64,000 nt of DNA from Salvelinus alpinus (GCF_045679555.1 NC_092092.1:9090104-9154103), one strand, 5' to 3'; positions 23,401-32,299 are shown, numbered from the stretch's first letter. The notes: generated by a model from the letters alone, not told the origin. Numbers and translations: made by a program.

Positions 23401-26254
23401 ACCAGTACATCAAATGTGGTGGTCTACCTGGGTCGTATGTTTCATAAGAAAATCTAATCTCAGTGACTGTAAATCTGTCAATGCATAGGGGGACTCAGGA
23501 GGTCCAATGGTGAGCAAACAGGGTATTCGCTGGATCCAGTCTGGCGTTGTGAGTTTCGGCTACGGGTGTGCACAGGCAAATCTCCCAGGAGTGTACGCAA
23601 GGGTGTCTCAGTACCAGACCTGGATCAACACCCAGATCACCAGTGACCAGCCAGGCTACGTCACCTTCTCCTCCAGTGGGACTGATTCTGACCTCAGTGT
23701 CTCCTGTACTGGTCTTCCAGCCCCAGCCACCACCATAACTGCCCCTAAAACCACCACAACTGCCCTTGTGACCAAAGCTGCCTCGACGACCAACACAACT
23801 GCTCCATCCATTACCACCACACCTATGACCACAACTGCCCCTAAAACCACAACTGCCCTTGTGACCAAAGCTGCCTCGACGACCAACACAACTGCTCCAT
23901 CCATTACCACCACACCTATGACCACAACTGCCCCTAAAACCACCACAACTGCCCTTGTGACCAAAGCTGCCTCGACGACCAACACAACTGCTCCATCCAT
24001 TACCACCACACCTATGACCACAACTGCCCCTAAAACCACCACAACTGCCCTTGTGACCAAAGCTGCCTCGACGACCAACACAACTGCTCCATCCATTACC
24101 ACCACACCTATGACCACAACTGCCCCTAAAACCACCACAACTGTCCCTAAAACCACTCCTGAACGTAAGTGGATTTACTTCCCTCTGTGAAACACACAAA
24201 TTGCTGCCTCCTCTTGTAGCCACACCCATCTGTTACTCCTGTTGTAGCTATAGCCAACGTATCTGTAACTCTCCATTTGACCACATCCAAACGTTAGTGT
24301 TTATCCCTCTCTTTAAATCTACACTCAGCCAAAAGTCAGTCCTGACTTCTGTAGCGCTTCTCTCCCTGTTTCTGCAGCCGTGGTGTGCGGCAGTGCCTCT
24401 TTGAACTCCCTTACTGGTGGGGGCTTGGCCTCAGGGGGATCCTGGCCCTGGATAGCCAGTCTACAGACAAACGGAACACACGTCTGCGGGGGCACAATGG
24501 TGGCAGAGGACTATGTCATGAGCGATGCTGGGTGCTTCTCCAGGTAACACACTCCACTTGTATGTAAACGGGTGAGTTGGTCAGATGCATATGGTCAGAT
24601 CTCCATCACTTGGTGTCTTGGTGCTCAAGTTGAAACAAGGACCTATTACGTAGAAGGTATCGGTAATGCCAAGCTAAAGTTCCCCAACTTCACTATTCCC
24701 ACTTCCCAGTCAGTCCAACGCCTCTCAGTGGACCGTGATCATGGGTCGTCTAAAGCAGAACGGCTCCAACCCCAACGAGGTAACCCTTAAAGTCATCAAC
24801 ATCACCATGAGCAACTTGACGGCCAACAACGTGGCAATCCTCAGACTGGCCAGCCAACACACATTGTCTGACTACATCCAGCCCATCTGTGTGGACCAGG
24901 GAAGCAGCACCTTCAGCATAGGGACTCGGTGCTGGGTGGCTGGCTGGGGCAGGGGCCAGGGTGGAGGTGAGTCAGTGTGTAATACTGGAACAGACTAACA
25001 CTTCTGGCATGCCTCTGAAACTAAGCAGGGTTGGTCCTGGATGGGAGACCAGATGCTGCTGGAAGTGGTGTTGGAGGGCCAGTAGGAGGCACTCTTTCCT
25101 CTGGTCATAAGAAAATAATATCCCAATGCCCCAGGGCAGTGATTCGGGACATTGCCGTGTGTAGGGCGGGACTTTAAACAAGTGTCCTGACTCTCTGTGG
25201 TCACTAAAGATCCCATGGCACCTATCGTAATAGTAGGGTTGTTAACCCTGATGTCCTCACTAAATTCGCAATCTGACCATCATGGCCACCTAATCATCCC
25301 CAGCTTCCAATTGGCTCATTCATCCTCTCTCCCCTGTAACTATTCCCCAGGGCATTGCTGTAGATGAGAATGTGTTCTCAGTCAACTTACCTGATCAAAT
25401 AAATGTGTTCTTTCTGTTTGGTCAACTTGTGATTTTCGTCCTCTATTTCTCTATTCTGTGTCGTTCCTTAGCCGAACAGAACTTGGAGCAGTCCCAGACC
25501 TCTGTGGTGGATTGTGGGAGCTCTGGCTCCTCTGATAACATCTGCACTTCTGCCTTGGACCTTCGACAGGTACAGATGGGTCCGACAAACAAAGCAAACG
25601 CACAATAACGGGTTTCAAATGTCGACTCAGAAGTGTCAACTGGTGTACAGCAAGGATGGTTGCATTATGTCTGTTTAGCTATTGAGGATAGCTCTGCAAC
25701 TGTTTGACTTTGGCATCTCCAGATTTGACGTCAGCAGAGCCTGCCTGATGGTAGGACATTTAGATCCACCTAGTGAGGACAGTCCCAAGTTTCATAATGA
25801 TCTTCCAGTAGCTTGGTAGGCAACCAGTCTGGCTGTCTATCTGACATGACAATGCTGACCTCTCCCCCCGTGTGTTCGTTCTTCTCTCTCCCCTCAGGGT
25901 GAAGGGGGTGGTCCTCTGATGTGTAAGCAGGGTGATGCATGGTACCAAGCTGCTGTGTTGACTGTCAACAGCAGCAATAAGACCAGCTCCAGCAAAACAC
26001 GATGGAGCCAGAGTCCTCGCTCCTCCAACATCCAGGTCTTCACCAAAACCGCTCGCTTCCAGAGCTTCCTTCAGACCACTGTGGGCACGTTCCCTTCACC
26101 CGTCACAGCCAGAACCCCCGTCAATAACACCAACACTGCCAACAGCACAACTGTCAGTGCAACTACCAGTGGGGTAACTCTGGCCCACTCATCCCTGGTC
26201 CTGCTCTTCTTGTCTCTCCTCTCTCTCCTACTGTCTCTCGGTCAAGCCAGGTGA
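14368..26254 (+). CDS. Two-domain trypsin-fold (S1A) membrane-associated protein, polyserase-like; second domain a pseudoprotease
   Basis: Exons read by eye: 14368-14425, 22979-22999, 23130-23292, 23400-about 23440 (remnant), 23489-24164, 24378-24543, 24710-24966, 25472-25569, 25898-26254. Apart from the remnant, GT-AG sites and phases fit. Order: signal peptide ([18 protein letters not shown]), short propeptide with Cys, activation site R-IVGG, His57 in TAAHC, then GDSGGP with Ser195, a Thr-rich linker of four 32-residue repeats, a second S1 domain ([15 protein letters not shown]) and a hydrophobic C-terminus suited to a GPI or membrane anchor. The exons for Asp102 and Asp189 of domain 1 are missing, and what remains of the fourth exon runs into a stop, so as read domain 1 is broken. 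In domain 2, His, Asp and Ser are replaced by Gly, Asn and Gly. Resembles fish PRSS27/polyserase-like genes; exact orthologue unknown. Confidence 0.8.
15091..15192. repeat. Left part of a 55-bp intronic minisatellite (two units)
   Basis: The unit CCAAGTCACACTGATACATC...TTTACAGGTAGGTCTATG is present here about twice and continues at 20488-20775 with five more units. The Gypsy element is inserted between, leaving GGTAG on both sides. Confidence 0.9.
15193..15705 (-). repeat. 3' LTR of the Gypsy element
   Basis: 513 bp, TGTCATG...GCATAACA when read on the minus strand; appears identical to 19975-20487. Confidence 0.93.
15718..19107 (-). CDS. Gypsy pol polyprotein (protease, RT, RNase H, integrase, chromodomain)
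   Basis: An open frame of 1129 codons. In order: retropepsin-like protease with DSGAE (residues 62-66); reverse transcriptase with KLDLRNAYH and the YLDD catalytic motif (378-381); RNase H (VEVDAS near 525, WTDHKNLEY near 596-603); integrase with an H-H-C-C zinc site (GHPGVRGTL...CSDCAQTK), DDE-core motifs [17 protein letters not shown] and [10 protein letters not shown], and a GPY/F-like segment ([12 protein letters not shown]); and a C-terminal chromodomain ([17 protein letters not shown]). The chromodomain places it among chromoviruses. The ATG may be internal to a longer gag-pol product. Enzymatic roles are those of the family, not shown here. Confidence 0.93.
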   Translation of the reverse strand: MPLLRFCWTFCHVMSSKSQSSSVSGGLLVSATTQVSPSRSCTTLSVHLRWTGSAASCSALIDSGAEGCFMDEAWARKHDIPLRQLGKPTPMFALDGSLLPSIRCETLPLTLTVSGNHSETISFLIFRSPFTPVVLGHPWLVCHNPSINWSSNSILSWNVSCHVKCLMSAIPPVSSVPSTQEEPGDLTGVPEEYHDLRTVFSRSRASSLPPHRSYDCCIDLLPGTTPPRGRLYSLSAPERKALEDYLSVSLDAGTVVPSSSPAGAGFFFVKKKDGTLRPCVDYRGLNDITVKNRYPLPLMSSAFEILQGARCFTKLDLRNAYHLVRIREGDEWKTAFNTPLGHFEYRVLPFGLANAPAVFQALVNDVLRDMLNIFVFVYLDDILIFSPSLEIHVQHVRRVLQRLLENCLYVKAEKCAFHVSSVTFLGSVISAEGIQMDPAKVQAVSDWPVPKSRVELQRFLGFANFYRRFIRNFGQVAAPLTALTSVKTCFKWSGSAQGAFDLLKKRFTSAPILVTPDVTKQFIVEVDASEVGVGAILSQRFQSDDKVHPCAYFSHRLSPSERNYDVGNRELLAIRLAIGEWRQWLEGATVPFVVWTDHKNLEYIRSAKRLNARQARWSLFFARFEFVISYRPGNKNTKPDALSRLFSSSVASTDPEGILPEGRVVGLTVWGIERQVKQALTHTASPRACPSNLLFVPVSTRLAVLQWAHSAKLAGHPGVRGTLASIRQRFWWPTQERDTRRFVAACSDCAQTKSGNSPPAGRLRPLPIPSRPWSHIALDFITGLPSSAGKTVILTVIDRFSKAAHFIPLAKLPSAKETAQIIIENVFRIHGLPLDAVSDRGPQFTSQFWREFCRLIGASVSLSSGFHPQSNGQAERANQSIGRILRSLSFRNPASWAEQLPWAEYAHNSLPSSATGLSPFQSSLGYQPPLFSSQLAESSVPSAQAFVQRCERTWRRVRSALCRYRAQTVRAANKRRIKSPRYCRGQRVWLSTRNLPLTTASRKLTPRFIGPFRVSQVVNPVAVRLLLPRHLRRVHPVFHVSCVKPFLRAPVRLPSPPPVLVEGAPIYKVRKIMDMRSRGRGHQYLVDWEGYGPEERSWVPSRDVLDRSLIDDFLRCRQGSSSSAPGGAR
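19038..19958 (-). CDS. Gypsy gag
   Basis: A 306-codon frame beginning [10 protein letters not shown] about 16 bases after the 5' LTR. It has a heptad-like N-terminal stretch ([20 protein letters not shown]), a central capsid-like region ([25 protein letters not shown]) and one zinc knuckle, [14 protein letters not shown] (CX2CX4HX4C), near the C-terminus. Its end overlaps the start of pol in a different frame. Confidence 0.92.
   Translation of the reverse strand: MDPATTDSLNTAVKFQGAMLGRHEQELSAARHAVETLATQVSDLSGQFQSLRLVPPATSWSSESPEPRVNNPPCYSGQPTECRSFLTQCDIVFSLQPNTYSRERARIAYVISLLTGRAREWGTAIWEARAECSNVYQNFREEMIRVFDRSVFGKEASRALASLCQGDRSITDYSIEFRTLAASSDWNEPALLARFLEGLHAEVKDEILSREVPSSVDSLIALAIRIERRVDLRHRARERELALTVFPLSASQPSPPTGSETEPMQLGGIRISTKERERRITNRLCLYCGSAGHFVMSCPVKARAHQ
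19975..20487 (-). repeat. 5' LTR of the Gypsy element
   Basis: 513 bp; same ends and same internal text as 15193-15705. Confidence 0.93.
20488..20775. repeat. Right part of the 55-bp intronic minisatellite (five units)
   Basis: Units start near 20500, 20555, 20610, 20665 and 20720. The array then runs into TATGCGTTTTCAAAAGT, a short text also found left of the array at 15022-15040 (TATGTGTTTTCAAAAGT). Confidence 0.9.
20932..21159. mobile_element. MITE with CCCACTGGGCA inverted ends
   Basis: It starts CCCACTGGGCAAAAACTGG and ends GTCTGTGCCCAGTGGG. Internal halves are loosely palindromic around CACGTCATTTCAAC and TTGATTTCACGTTG. This is a very common teleost MITE. No coding content. Confidence 0.85.
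21160..21836. other. Intron 1 sequence without recognised features
   Basis: No gene, RNA or repeat that I can name. Confidence 0.4.
21838..22485 (-). mobile_element. LINE-type 3' end, inverted
   Basis: The plus strand reads AAATCAAATCAAAGTTTATTTGTCACGTGCGCCGAATACAAC, i.e. a minus-strand element ending in a TTTGATTTGATTT tail. ATGTGCGGGGGCACC recurs within it (near 22039 and 22190). No intact frame. The same tail family recurs at 33770-33830 and 35855-35912. Confidence 0.7.
22530..22890. repeat. 361-bp near-perfect palindrome built around a MITE
   Basis: TGTGTTATAACAATTGGTAC at 22530 is mirrored by GTACCAATTGTTATAACACA ending at 22890, and complementarity continues with few mismatches to a centre near 22710. 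The inner part, from ACACTCTTAGAAAA inward, is a well-known teleost MITE (GGTTCTTTGG, GGGTTCT motifs). The outer 70-80 bases on each arm lie outside the usual MITE end yet are also mirrored. Confidence 0.9.
22979..22999 (+). CDS. Protease gene, exon 2 (21 bp)
   Basis: Acceptor TATTTCAG, donor GTAAGT. Codes (G)SHSQLN between signal peptide and propeptide Cys; phases 1 and 1 match the neighbours. Confidence 0.65.
23130..23292 (+). CDS. Protease domain 1, N-terminal exon with activation site and His57
   Basis: Codes (V)CGTPPLNTR then [42 protein letters not shown] is the zymogen cleavage site, the Cys is the usual propeptide-to-domain disulfide partner, and TAAHC carries catalytic His57. It ends in phase 2 at a GTAAGG donor, as in other S1A genes. 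Confidence 0.9.
23400..23440 (+). pseudogene. Remnant of protease domain 1 middle exon
   Basis: After a CTCTCAG acceptor, [13 protein letters not shown] matches the start of the exon that normally holds Asp102. Similarity stops after about 40 bases, a stop follows, and the Ser195 exon begins only 50 bases on. The rest of this exon and the next exon (including Asp189) are absent. A genomic deletion or an assembly collapse would both explain it. Confidence 0.65.
23489..24164 (+). CDS. Protease domain 1 Ser195 exon plus Thr-rich repeat linker
   Basis: Starts GDSGGPMV (Ser195), continues [25 protein letters not shown], the normal C-terminal end of an S1 domain, then [10 protein letters not shown] and a Thr/Ala/Pro-rich tract. 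The tract contains four copies of a 32-residue unit ([20 protein letters not shown] and [11 protein letters not shown]), 96, 96 and one 93 bases apart, starting near 23762, 23855, 23951 and 24047. Such Thr/Pro repeats are typical sites of mucin-type O-glycosylation; NTT gives N-glycosylation sequons too. It ends phase 1 at GTAAGT. The acceptor (TGCATAG) has a poor pyrimidine tract, in keeping with a deletion upstream. Confidence 0.85.
24378..24543 (+). CDS. Protease domain 2, N-terminal exon (pseudoprotease)
   Basis: Codes [43 protein letters not shown]. The segment aligns with [15 protein letters not shown], but His57 is Gly (DAGC), and the activation motif IVGG is replaced by LASGG, so it would not be processed to an active N-terminus. 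Confidence 0.85.
24710..24966 (+). CDS. Protease domain 2, middle exon
   Basis: Codes [25 protein letters not shown], then [23 protein letters not shown] and [12 protein letters not shown]. Asp102 of the NDIALL motif is Asn here. The surrounding fold motifs are kept. Acceptor ACTTCCCAG, donor GTGAGT, phase 1. Confidence 0.85.
24990..25412 (+). mobile_element. 5S rRNA-derived SINE (SINE3-like) in a protease-gene intron
   Basis: The head reads GGCATGCCTCTGAAACTAAGCAGGG...CCTGGATGGGAGACCAG, matching the internal promoter region of 5S rRNA. The body has GTCCTGACTCTCTGTGGTCA, a conserved SINE centre, and the tail GTTCTCAGTCAACTTACCTG with AAATAAATG resembles a LINE tail. Same orientation as the gene. 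Confidence 0.85.
25472..25569 (+). CDS. Protease domain 2, penultimate exon
   Basis: Codes (A)[28 protein letters not shown], equivalent to the exon ending just before GDSGGP. The Asp189 position is occupied by Leu-Asp-Leu sequence with no clear DSCQ motif. Phase 0 end. Confidence 0.75.
25898..26254 (+). CDS. Protease domain 2 last exon and C-terminal hydrophobic tail
   Basis: Starts [11 protein letters not shown], the GDSGGP block with Ser195 changed to Gly, then [26 protein letters not shown] Ser/Thr/Asn-rich spacer with several N-glycosylation sequons (NNT, NST) leads to a hydrophobic end, [17 protein letters not shown], followed by GQAR and a stop. This looks like a GPI-anchor signal or a short type I membrane segment. 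Confidence 0.85.
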   Translation, partial: GEGGGPLMCKQGDAWYQAAVLTVNSSNKTSSSKTRWSQSPRSSNIQVFTKTARFQSFLQTTVGTFPSPVTARTPVNNTNTANSTTVSATTSGVTLAHSSLVLLFLSLLSLLLSLGQAR

Positions 26255-26841
26255 CGCTGAGGAGTCACCTTCATGTAAACCTCTGGCAATAGGGTCTAAA
26301 TGTGCTCTGTTTGAAGTATGTACCCTTGCGCTTTATATATTGCAGCTTAGAATGTTTTGGTGAGTTTAATCTTGGTTATCCCAGAACTAAAATCTTGCGT
26401 AATTTGGTCAGCTGCGTGATTTATTTCTGGGTCCATGTGTTTCAAATTGAGAGTTTGGGTTTGCGATGTCTCCATCCTTTGCAAAAGGAAACTCTCAGCC
26501 AAAGCACTGAAATTTAAGCATCGCCTTCGCCCAATCCTGATAGGTCCAAATTATCAGTAAGGAAAACATAAACATTGTAACTACTGCTGCTCGTTATCCT
26601 ATGCAGAAGGTTTATCTCATCTAATTGTTTATTTATTCTGACTGGATTGAAATATGAAACTACCACTAATCAGTTCACAAGTATTCTCTCTTTGTAGTCT
26701 ATTATCAAGTCTATGCAGGTCAGTTTTTCATGTTATGAGACAGATCAGGAAATTATTTATTTAAATGTAATGACTTGATCTACTGTTGCATCTGGAAATT
26801 AAAATGATGAATTGTCTAGTTATTTTTTTATTTCCAATAAA
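26255..26841 (+). other. Probable 3'UTR of the protease gene with AATAAA at 26836-26841
   Basis: No further coding text. The first clear AATAAA after the stop is at 26836; the transcript end was not otherwise determined. Confidence 0.4.
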
Positions 26842-27074
26842 CAGCAGAATTTATATAGACTAGACACCACACAACATTTGTGTAAATGTTGTAGTGCAGC
26901 CAAACGATTGTGTCAAAAGTGTTTTATATCAGTTGTACAACCTGAGTGATTACTATAGGTCATAGATTATATTCAACTTGAAAATGTCATCTTTAAATCC
27001 GTATTGAGAGTTACATTACAGTATATCCTTTATATAAACAAAAATACAGAATCATTTTAACAATAGAAGAGCAA

Positions 27075-27490
27075 TATCTGTCTCGGTAATGTCCTTTATC
27101 TGTCTCGGTAATATCCTTTATCTGTTTCGGTAATGTCCTTTGATAGCTGTCTCGGTCATGTCCTTTGATAGCTGTCTCGGTCATGTCCTTTGACAGCTGT
27201 CTCGGTCATGTCCTTTGACAGCTGTCTCGGTCATGTCCTTTGACAGCTGTCTCGGTCATGTCCTTTGACAGCTGTCTCGGTCATGTCCTTTGACAGCTGT
27301 CTCGGTCATGTCCTTTGATATGTGTCTCTGTCATGTCCTTTGACAGCTGTCTCGGTCATGTCCTTTGATAGCTGTCTCGGTCATGTCCTTTCACATCTGT
27401 CTCGGTCATGTCCTTTGATATGTGTCTCGGTCATGTCCTTTGATAGCTGTCTCGGTCATGTCCTTTGATAGCTGTCTCGGTAATGTCCTT
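27075..27490. repeat. Minisatellite, 25-bp unit, about 16 copies
   Basis: The unit is TCATGTCCTTTGACAGCTGT followed by CTCGG, with GATAG/GACAG and TAAT/TCAT variants and shorter 20-bp units at the left edge. Confidence 0.95.
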
Positions 27491-27496
27491 GATGAG

Positions 27497-27545
27497 CTCC
27501 AGCCTGTGTCGGATCAATGGTCGTCCCAGTCAAAGGAAGAGAAGT
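27497..27545 (-). other. Possible terminal coding exon, unidentified
   Basis: On the minus strand CTCCTACAG precedes a short frame CGDFSSFDWDDH and a stop. It could be the last exon of a minus-strand gene, but nothing else supports it. Confidence 0.12.
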
Positions 27546-27724
27546 CTCCACACTGTAGGAGCTAACTGTGGGAAATGTCCACCTGCTCCAATACACCACA
27601 CACACTCACAATATATGAGAAACACACAGGACACAAATAAGAAAAACATAAGACACACACACAATATATAATAAAAGCATGCAGGCGCACACACACAAAC
27701 TTTGACTCACATGTTCAGTGTTGC

Positions 27725-28058
27725 TGTTAAGAGGTCTGTGTGTAGCTTGAGTAGAGGAGTCAGGCGCAGGACAGCAGATATGAGTAAATAAACGTCATTT
27801 ACTCAAAATAGGCAAATACAATACAATAATGCAAGTCCACATAACGGACCGTATAACATACAAACAATCACTCACAAACAAACATGGGGGAACAGAGGTT
27901 TAAATAATGAACAAGTAATTAGGGGATTGAAATCGGGTATGTAAGACAAAGACAAAACAAATGGAAAATGAAAAGTGGATCCGCGATGGCTAGAAGGCCG
28001 GTGACGCCAAACACCGCCCGAACAAGGAGAGGGACCGACTTCGGCGGAAGTCGTGACA
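27725..28058 (-). mobile_element. Solo LTR, Gypsy-like, 334 bp
   Basis: Read on the minus strand it runs TGTCACGACTTCCGCC... to ...CAGACCTCTTAACA. Target duplication GTTGC at 27720-27724 and 28059-28063. No internal region remains, the product expected from LTR-LTR recombination. Confidence 0.85.
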
Positions 28059-28242
28059 GTTGCAGCCTATTGCTTTGATCCTATTGCTCTGAAAGTGATC
28101 AATTAAAACAAAAAAATATGTACTTCTAGCGATTTCAAAATGTATATAATTATTCAAATCACTATTAGTCAGTATCATCTTCTAATATACAGATGTAAGC
28201 CCCTTTCTTTCCAATATATTTATCCCTCTCATTGATTATTTA

Positions 28243-28366
28243 AGCATTAAGGCACCTGGGGATTATCGTGTGACAACTCGATTTCGCCTTGGGCCTAAGA
28301 ACAGCCCTTAGTCGGGAGTTATCACACGATAATCCCCGGGTTTGAGGGCATTATTGCTTTATAAAA
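28243..28366. repeat. Inverted-repeat MITE-like element
   Basis: GGGGATTATCGTGTGA at 28258 is complementary to TCACACGATAATCCCC near 28338, and the central AAGAACAGCCCTTAG block resembles the MITE at 34320-34440. Confidence 0.7.
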
Positions 28367-28378
28367 CGGTTGGCAACA

Positions 28379-28658
28379 TACAGTGAGCTCCAACAGTATT
28401 GGGACAGTGACAAATATGTTGTTTTGGCTCTGTACTCCAGCACTTTGGATTTTAAATTATATAAAGTACAGACTGTCAGCTTTCATTTAAGGCTATTTTC
28501 AGCACTTGTTGTACATAGTCCCCCCATTTTAGGGGCCCAAAAGTATTGGGACAAATTCAGTTATATGTGTATTAAAGTAGGGAAAAGTGAAGTATTTGGT
28601 CCCAATTTTCATAAAAAGCAATGACTACATCAAGCTTTTGACTCCAAAAAAATGTTGG
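28379..28658. mobile_element. DNA-transposon-derived dispersed repeat
   Basis: ACAGTGAGCTCCAACAGTAT starts it and AAAAGTATTGGGACAAATTC recurs inside. This is a familiar teleost DNA-element text; no intact frame. Confidence 0.5.
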
Positions 28659-30216
28659 ATGCATTTGCTGTTTGTTTTGGTTGCGTTTCCAAATATTTTG
28701 TGCCCAATAGAAATTAATGGTAAATAATGTATTGTGTCATTTTGGAGTAACTTTTATTGTAACTTTTAATAGAATATGTTTCTAAACACTTCTACATTAA
28801 TGTGGATAATCCGTAATGAATCGTGAATAATGAGTGAGAAAGTTAGACACACAAATATCAGACCCTCAAGACATGCTAACCTCTCACCATTACAATAACA
28901 GGGGAGGTTAGCATTTTATATCATACCGCCAAGACATGCTAACCTCTCACCATTACAATAACAGGGGAGGTTAGCATTTTATATCATACCCTCAAGACAC
29001 GCTAACCTCTCACCATTACAATAACAGGGAGGTTAGCATTTTATATCATACCGCCAAGACATGCTAACCTCTCACCATTACAATAACAGGGGAGGTTAGC
29101 ATTTTATATCATACCCTCAAGACATGCTAACCTCTCACCATTACAATAACAGGGGAGGTTAGCATTTTATATCATACCGCCAAGACATGCTAACCTCTCA
29201 CCATTACAATAACAGGGGAGGTTAGCATTTTTGGGGGGGTATGATATTTGTGCATCTAACTTTCTCACTAATCATGATTCATTCCGGATTATCCGTAATC
29301 ATAGTAGCATCCACATTCATGTTGAAGTGTTTAGGGACTGGTCGAAATTTACGCAATTGTTACCCGTAGGAAAATGGGGAGGGTCATGCTTTTTCATTTT
29401 CAGTCAGGGGGAGTGTTTAGTTTTTTTATTTCGTCGAGGGGAGGGTCATGTAATTTGTAATAGATAAAATGTCAGTATTTGTCAGCATTTTGGAATTTAG
29501 TTATTGAATTCTACTATGTGTAGAGACATAATTTATAGATCGGCAGGTAAGGGTGCTCTCGAGAGGCTAGATGTTCTTTACCATTTGGCCATCAGATTTG
29601 CCACCAATGCTCCGTATAGGATGCATTTGCTGTTTGTTTTGGTTGCGTTTCCAAATATTTTGTGCCCAATAGAAATTAATGGTAAATAATGTATTGTGTC
29701 ATTTTGGAGTAACTTTTATTGTAACTTTTAATAGAATATGTTTCTAAACACTTCTACATTAATGTGGATAATCCGTAATGAATCGTGAATAATGAGTGAG
29801 AAAGTTAGACACACAAATAGCATTTTTGGGGGTGTATGATATTTGTGCATCTAACTTTCTCACTAATCATGATTCATTCCGGATTATCCGTAATCATAGT
29901 AGCATCCACATTCATGTTGAAGTGTTTAGGGACTGGTCGAAATTTACGCAATTGTTACCCGTAGGAAAATGGGGAGGGTCATGCTTTTTCATTTTCAGTC
30001 AGGGGGAGTGTTTAGTTTTTTTATTTCGTCGAGGGGAGGGTCATGTAATTTGTAATAGATAAAATGTCAGTATTTGTCAGCATTTTGGAATTTAGTTATT
30101 GAATTCTACTATGTGTAGAGACATAATTTATAGATCGGCAGGTAAGGGTGCTCTCGAGAGGCTAGATGTTCTTTACCATTTGGCCATCAGATTTGCCACC
30201 AATGCTCCGTATAGGA
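28659..30216. repeat. Direct duplication (962 bp and 596 bp copies); second copy lacks the minisatellite
   Basis: Copy 1 is 28659-29620 and copy 2 is 29621-30216. Both open ATGCATTTGCTGTTTGTTTT and close GCTCCGTATAGG. Copy 1 contains the 63-bp array at 28858-29224; copy 2 goes straight from ACACAAATA to GCATTTTTGGGGG. Within each copy the two ends form inverted complements (GTGGATAATCCGTAATGA and the reverse). Confidence 0.92.
28858..29230. repeat. Tandem array, 63-bp unit, six copies
   Basis: The unit is CAAGACATGCTAACCTCTCA...GGGGAGGTTAGCATTTTATA. Each unit holds the inverted pair GCTAACCTC/GAGGTTAGC, so each can form a hairpin. Odd and even units alternate CCCTC and CCGCC, so expansion was by dimers. 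Confidence 0.95.
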
Positions 30217-30935
30217 CACATCACTGCACTTCACTGCACTCTACTCCTCTGTAAAGTGGTCATCTCTGTATACCCGTCGCAAGACCCACTGGTTGATGCT
30301 TATTTATAAAACCCTCTTAGGCCTCACTCCCCCCTATCTGAGATATCTACTGCAGCCCTCATACTCCACATACAACACCCGTTCTGCCAGTCACATTCTG
30401 TTGAAGGTCCCCAAAGCACACACATCCCTGGGTCGCTCCTCTTTTCAGTTCGCTGCAGCTAGCGACTGGAACGAGCTGCAACAAACACTCGAACTGGACA
30501 ATTTTATCTCAATCTCTTCATTCAAAGACTCAATCATGGACACTCTTACTGACAGTTGTGGCTGCTTTGTGTGATGTATTGTTGTGTCTACCTTCTTGAC
30601 CTTTGTGCTGTTGTCTGTGCCCAATAATGTTTGTACCATGTTTTGTGCTGCTACCATGTTGTGTTGCTACCATGTTGTTATGTTGTGTTGCTACCATGCT
30701 GTGTTATGTGTTGCTGCCTTGCTATATTGTTGTCTTAGGTCTCTCTTTATGTAGTGTTGTGTTGTCTCTCTTGTTGTGATGTGTGTTTTGTCCTATATTT
30801 ATATTGTATTCATTTTCTTTTTTTAATCCCAGTCCCCGTCCCTGTAGAAAGCCTTTTGATAGGCCGTCATTGTAAATAAGAATTTGTTCTTAACTGACTT
30901 GCCTAGTTAAATAAAGGTGAAATTAAATAAATAAA
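30108..30935 (+). mobile_element. LINE 3' end, RSg-1/HpaI-tail type
   Basis: The frame reads ERLDVLYHLAIRFATNAPYR, then YKTLLGLTPPYLRYLL, SDWNELQQTLELDNF, TLTDSCGCFV and a stop at 30574, the C-terminal end of an L2-like LINE polyprotein. The 3'UTR ends AAGAATTTGTTCTTAACTGA, CTTGCCTAGTTAAATAAAGG, the tail that salmonid HpaI SINEs share with their LINE partner. 5'-truncated. A duplicated scrap of its 5' edge lies at 29512-29620. Confidence 0.85.
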
Positions 30936-31149
30936 ATGTGTAACTTGTGTACAACCCTGCTCTCTCTAGCTCATTATCCTTGCTGAGCCCAGCTGGCCGA
31001 GCATTTCGTTTTACCTATCCATTGGCTGTTTGATCCGTCCCTCTTTGTCCTTGACATATTCAGAACGTGGGTGTGTAGATTATCTGGTGAATCAAATAGC
31101 GCTTGTAGTGATAAAATGGGGAGCTAGCGCCCAACAAGAACAGTGGTAG

Positions 31150-31385
31150 AAATGCTGCGTTCAAAACAACTGGGAACTTGGGAAATTTCAGACTTCAGTG
31201 TGTTCAAGACAACTGAGAGTTCTGGGAAAAGAACTGGTTCCGACTGGGAAAATCGTTTTGAACTGTCATCCAACTCTGAATTCAGTCGGAAACTCAAGCA
31301 TCTTTCTAGAGCTCCAACTTTCCGACCTGAAGATCACTGACGTCTTGATTTGTCCTCGAGTTCCCAGTTGTCTTGAAAGCGCCAA
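31150..31385. mobile_element. Palindromic MITE
   Basis: GCTGCGTTCAAAACAACTGG at the left is mirrored by CCAGTTGTCTTGAAAGCGCC at the right. A relative lies at 38945-39116. Confidence 0.75.
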
Positions 31386-31479
31386 CAAAATCTGTGGTTT
31401 ATCACAACAACAAGCATGGTGTTGCACAATTACTTAAGGACCACAGCTGATGAAAAAAGTCCTCAATAATTTAAGGGTT

Positions 31480-31874
31480 TGTCACGTTCTGACCATAGTT
31501 CTTTTGTTATTTCTTTGTTTTAGTGTGGTCAGGGCGTGAGTTGGGTGGGTTATCTATGTTCGTTTGTCTATGTTGTTTTTTTCGTTTGGCCTGGTATGAT
31601 TCTCAATCAGAGGCAGGTGTCGTTAGTTGTCTCTGATTGAGAATCATACTTAGGTAGCCTTTTTACACCTGAGTTTCGTGGGTGGTTATTTCCTGTTTAG
31701 TGTTTGTGTGTTTCACGTTACGGGACTGTTTCGGTTTTCATTTTGTTTCACTTTGTTAGTTTGTATTTTATCGTATTCATTCTCATTAAAAGTCATTATG
31801 GATACGTGCTGCGCATTGGTCTTCCGATCCTTCCTACTACTCCTCATCAGAGGAGGAAGAAGAATGCCGTTACA
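31480..31874 (+). mobile_element. Solo LTR, 395 bp
   Basis: Starts TGTCACGTTCTGACC, ends GCCGTTACA, flanked by GGGTT at 31475-31479 and 31875-31879. Same family as the LTR at 12840-13238. Confidence 0.9.
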
Positions 31875-31994
31875 GGGTTTCTCTGCACTCTCTCTGTTGA
31901 AGAGTCTAGAAAAGTTCAATGGAATTTTGGAGTCGAAAGGAGATGATTCCTCAATGTGGAAAAAAGTGAATGGATTAAATTGGGTGTTGGAGCA

Positions 31995-32262
31995 GTTGCT
32001 AACATGGTCATCTCTCACAGGGAATTATCAGTTACTAGTTCTGTACATCCATTACTATCTATGTAATTACTATGACCATGGTCATCTCTCACAGGGAATT
32101 ATCAGTTACTAGTTCTGTACATCCATTATTATCCTCTATGTAATTACTATGACCATGGTCATCTCTCACAGGGAATTATCAGTTACTAGTTCTGTACATG
32201 GATGTACATGGATGTAAAGAACTAGTAACTGATAATTCCCTGTGGGAGATGACCATGGTCAC
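31995..32262. repeat. Three tandem 78-bp units followed by an inverted copy
   Basis: CATGGTCATCTCTCACAGGG...TCTGTACAT occurs three times (near 31999, 32077 and 32155). The next 40 bases, AACTAGTAACTGATAATTCC, are its inverse complement, giving a potential hairpin. Confidence 0.9.
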
Positions 32263-32299
32263 TTCTGATAGCACCAATGGGGAGGACAACAGTCCATGT

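Noticed and set aside
23495-24229. Gly/Ser/Cys-rich 244-codon protein on the minus strand
   Set aside because: It is the reverse reading of the Thr-rich repeat exon; the repeat produces open frames on both strands.
24990-25090. 5S rRNA gene
   Set aside because: Only the internal promoter part resembles 5S rRNA; it is followed by a SINE body and LINE-like tail, so it is a 5S-derived SINE.
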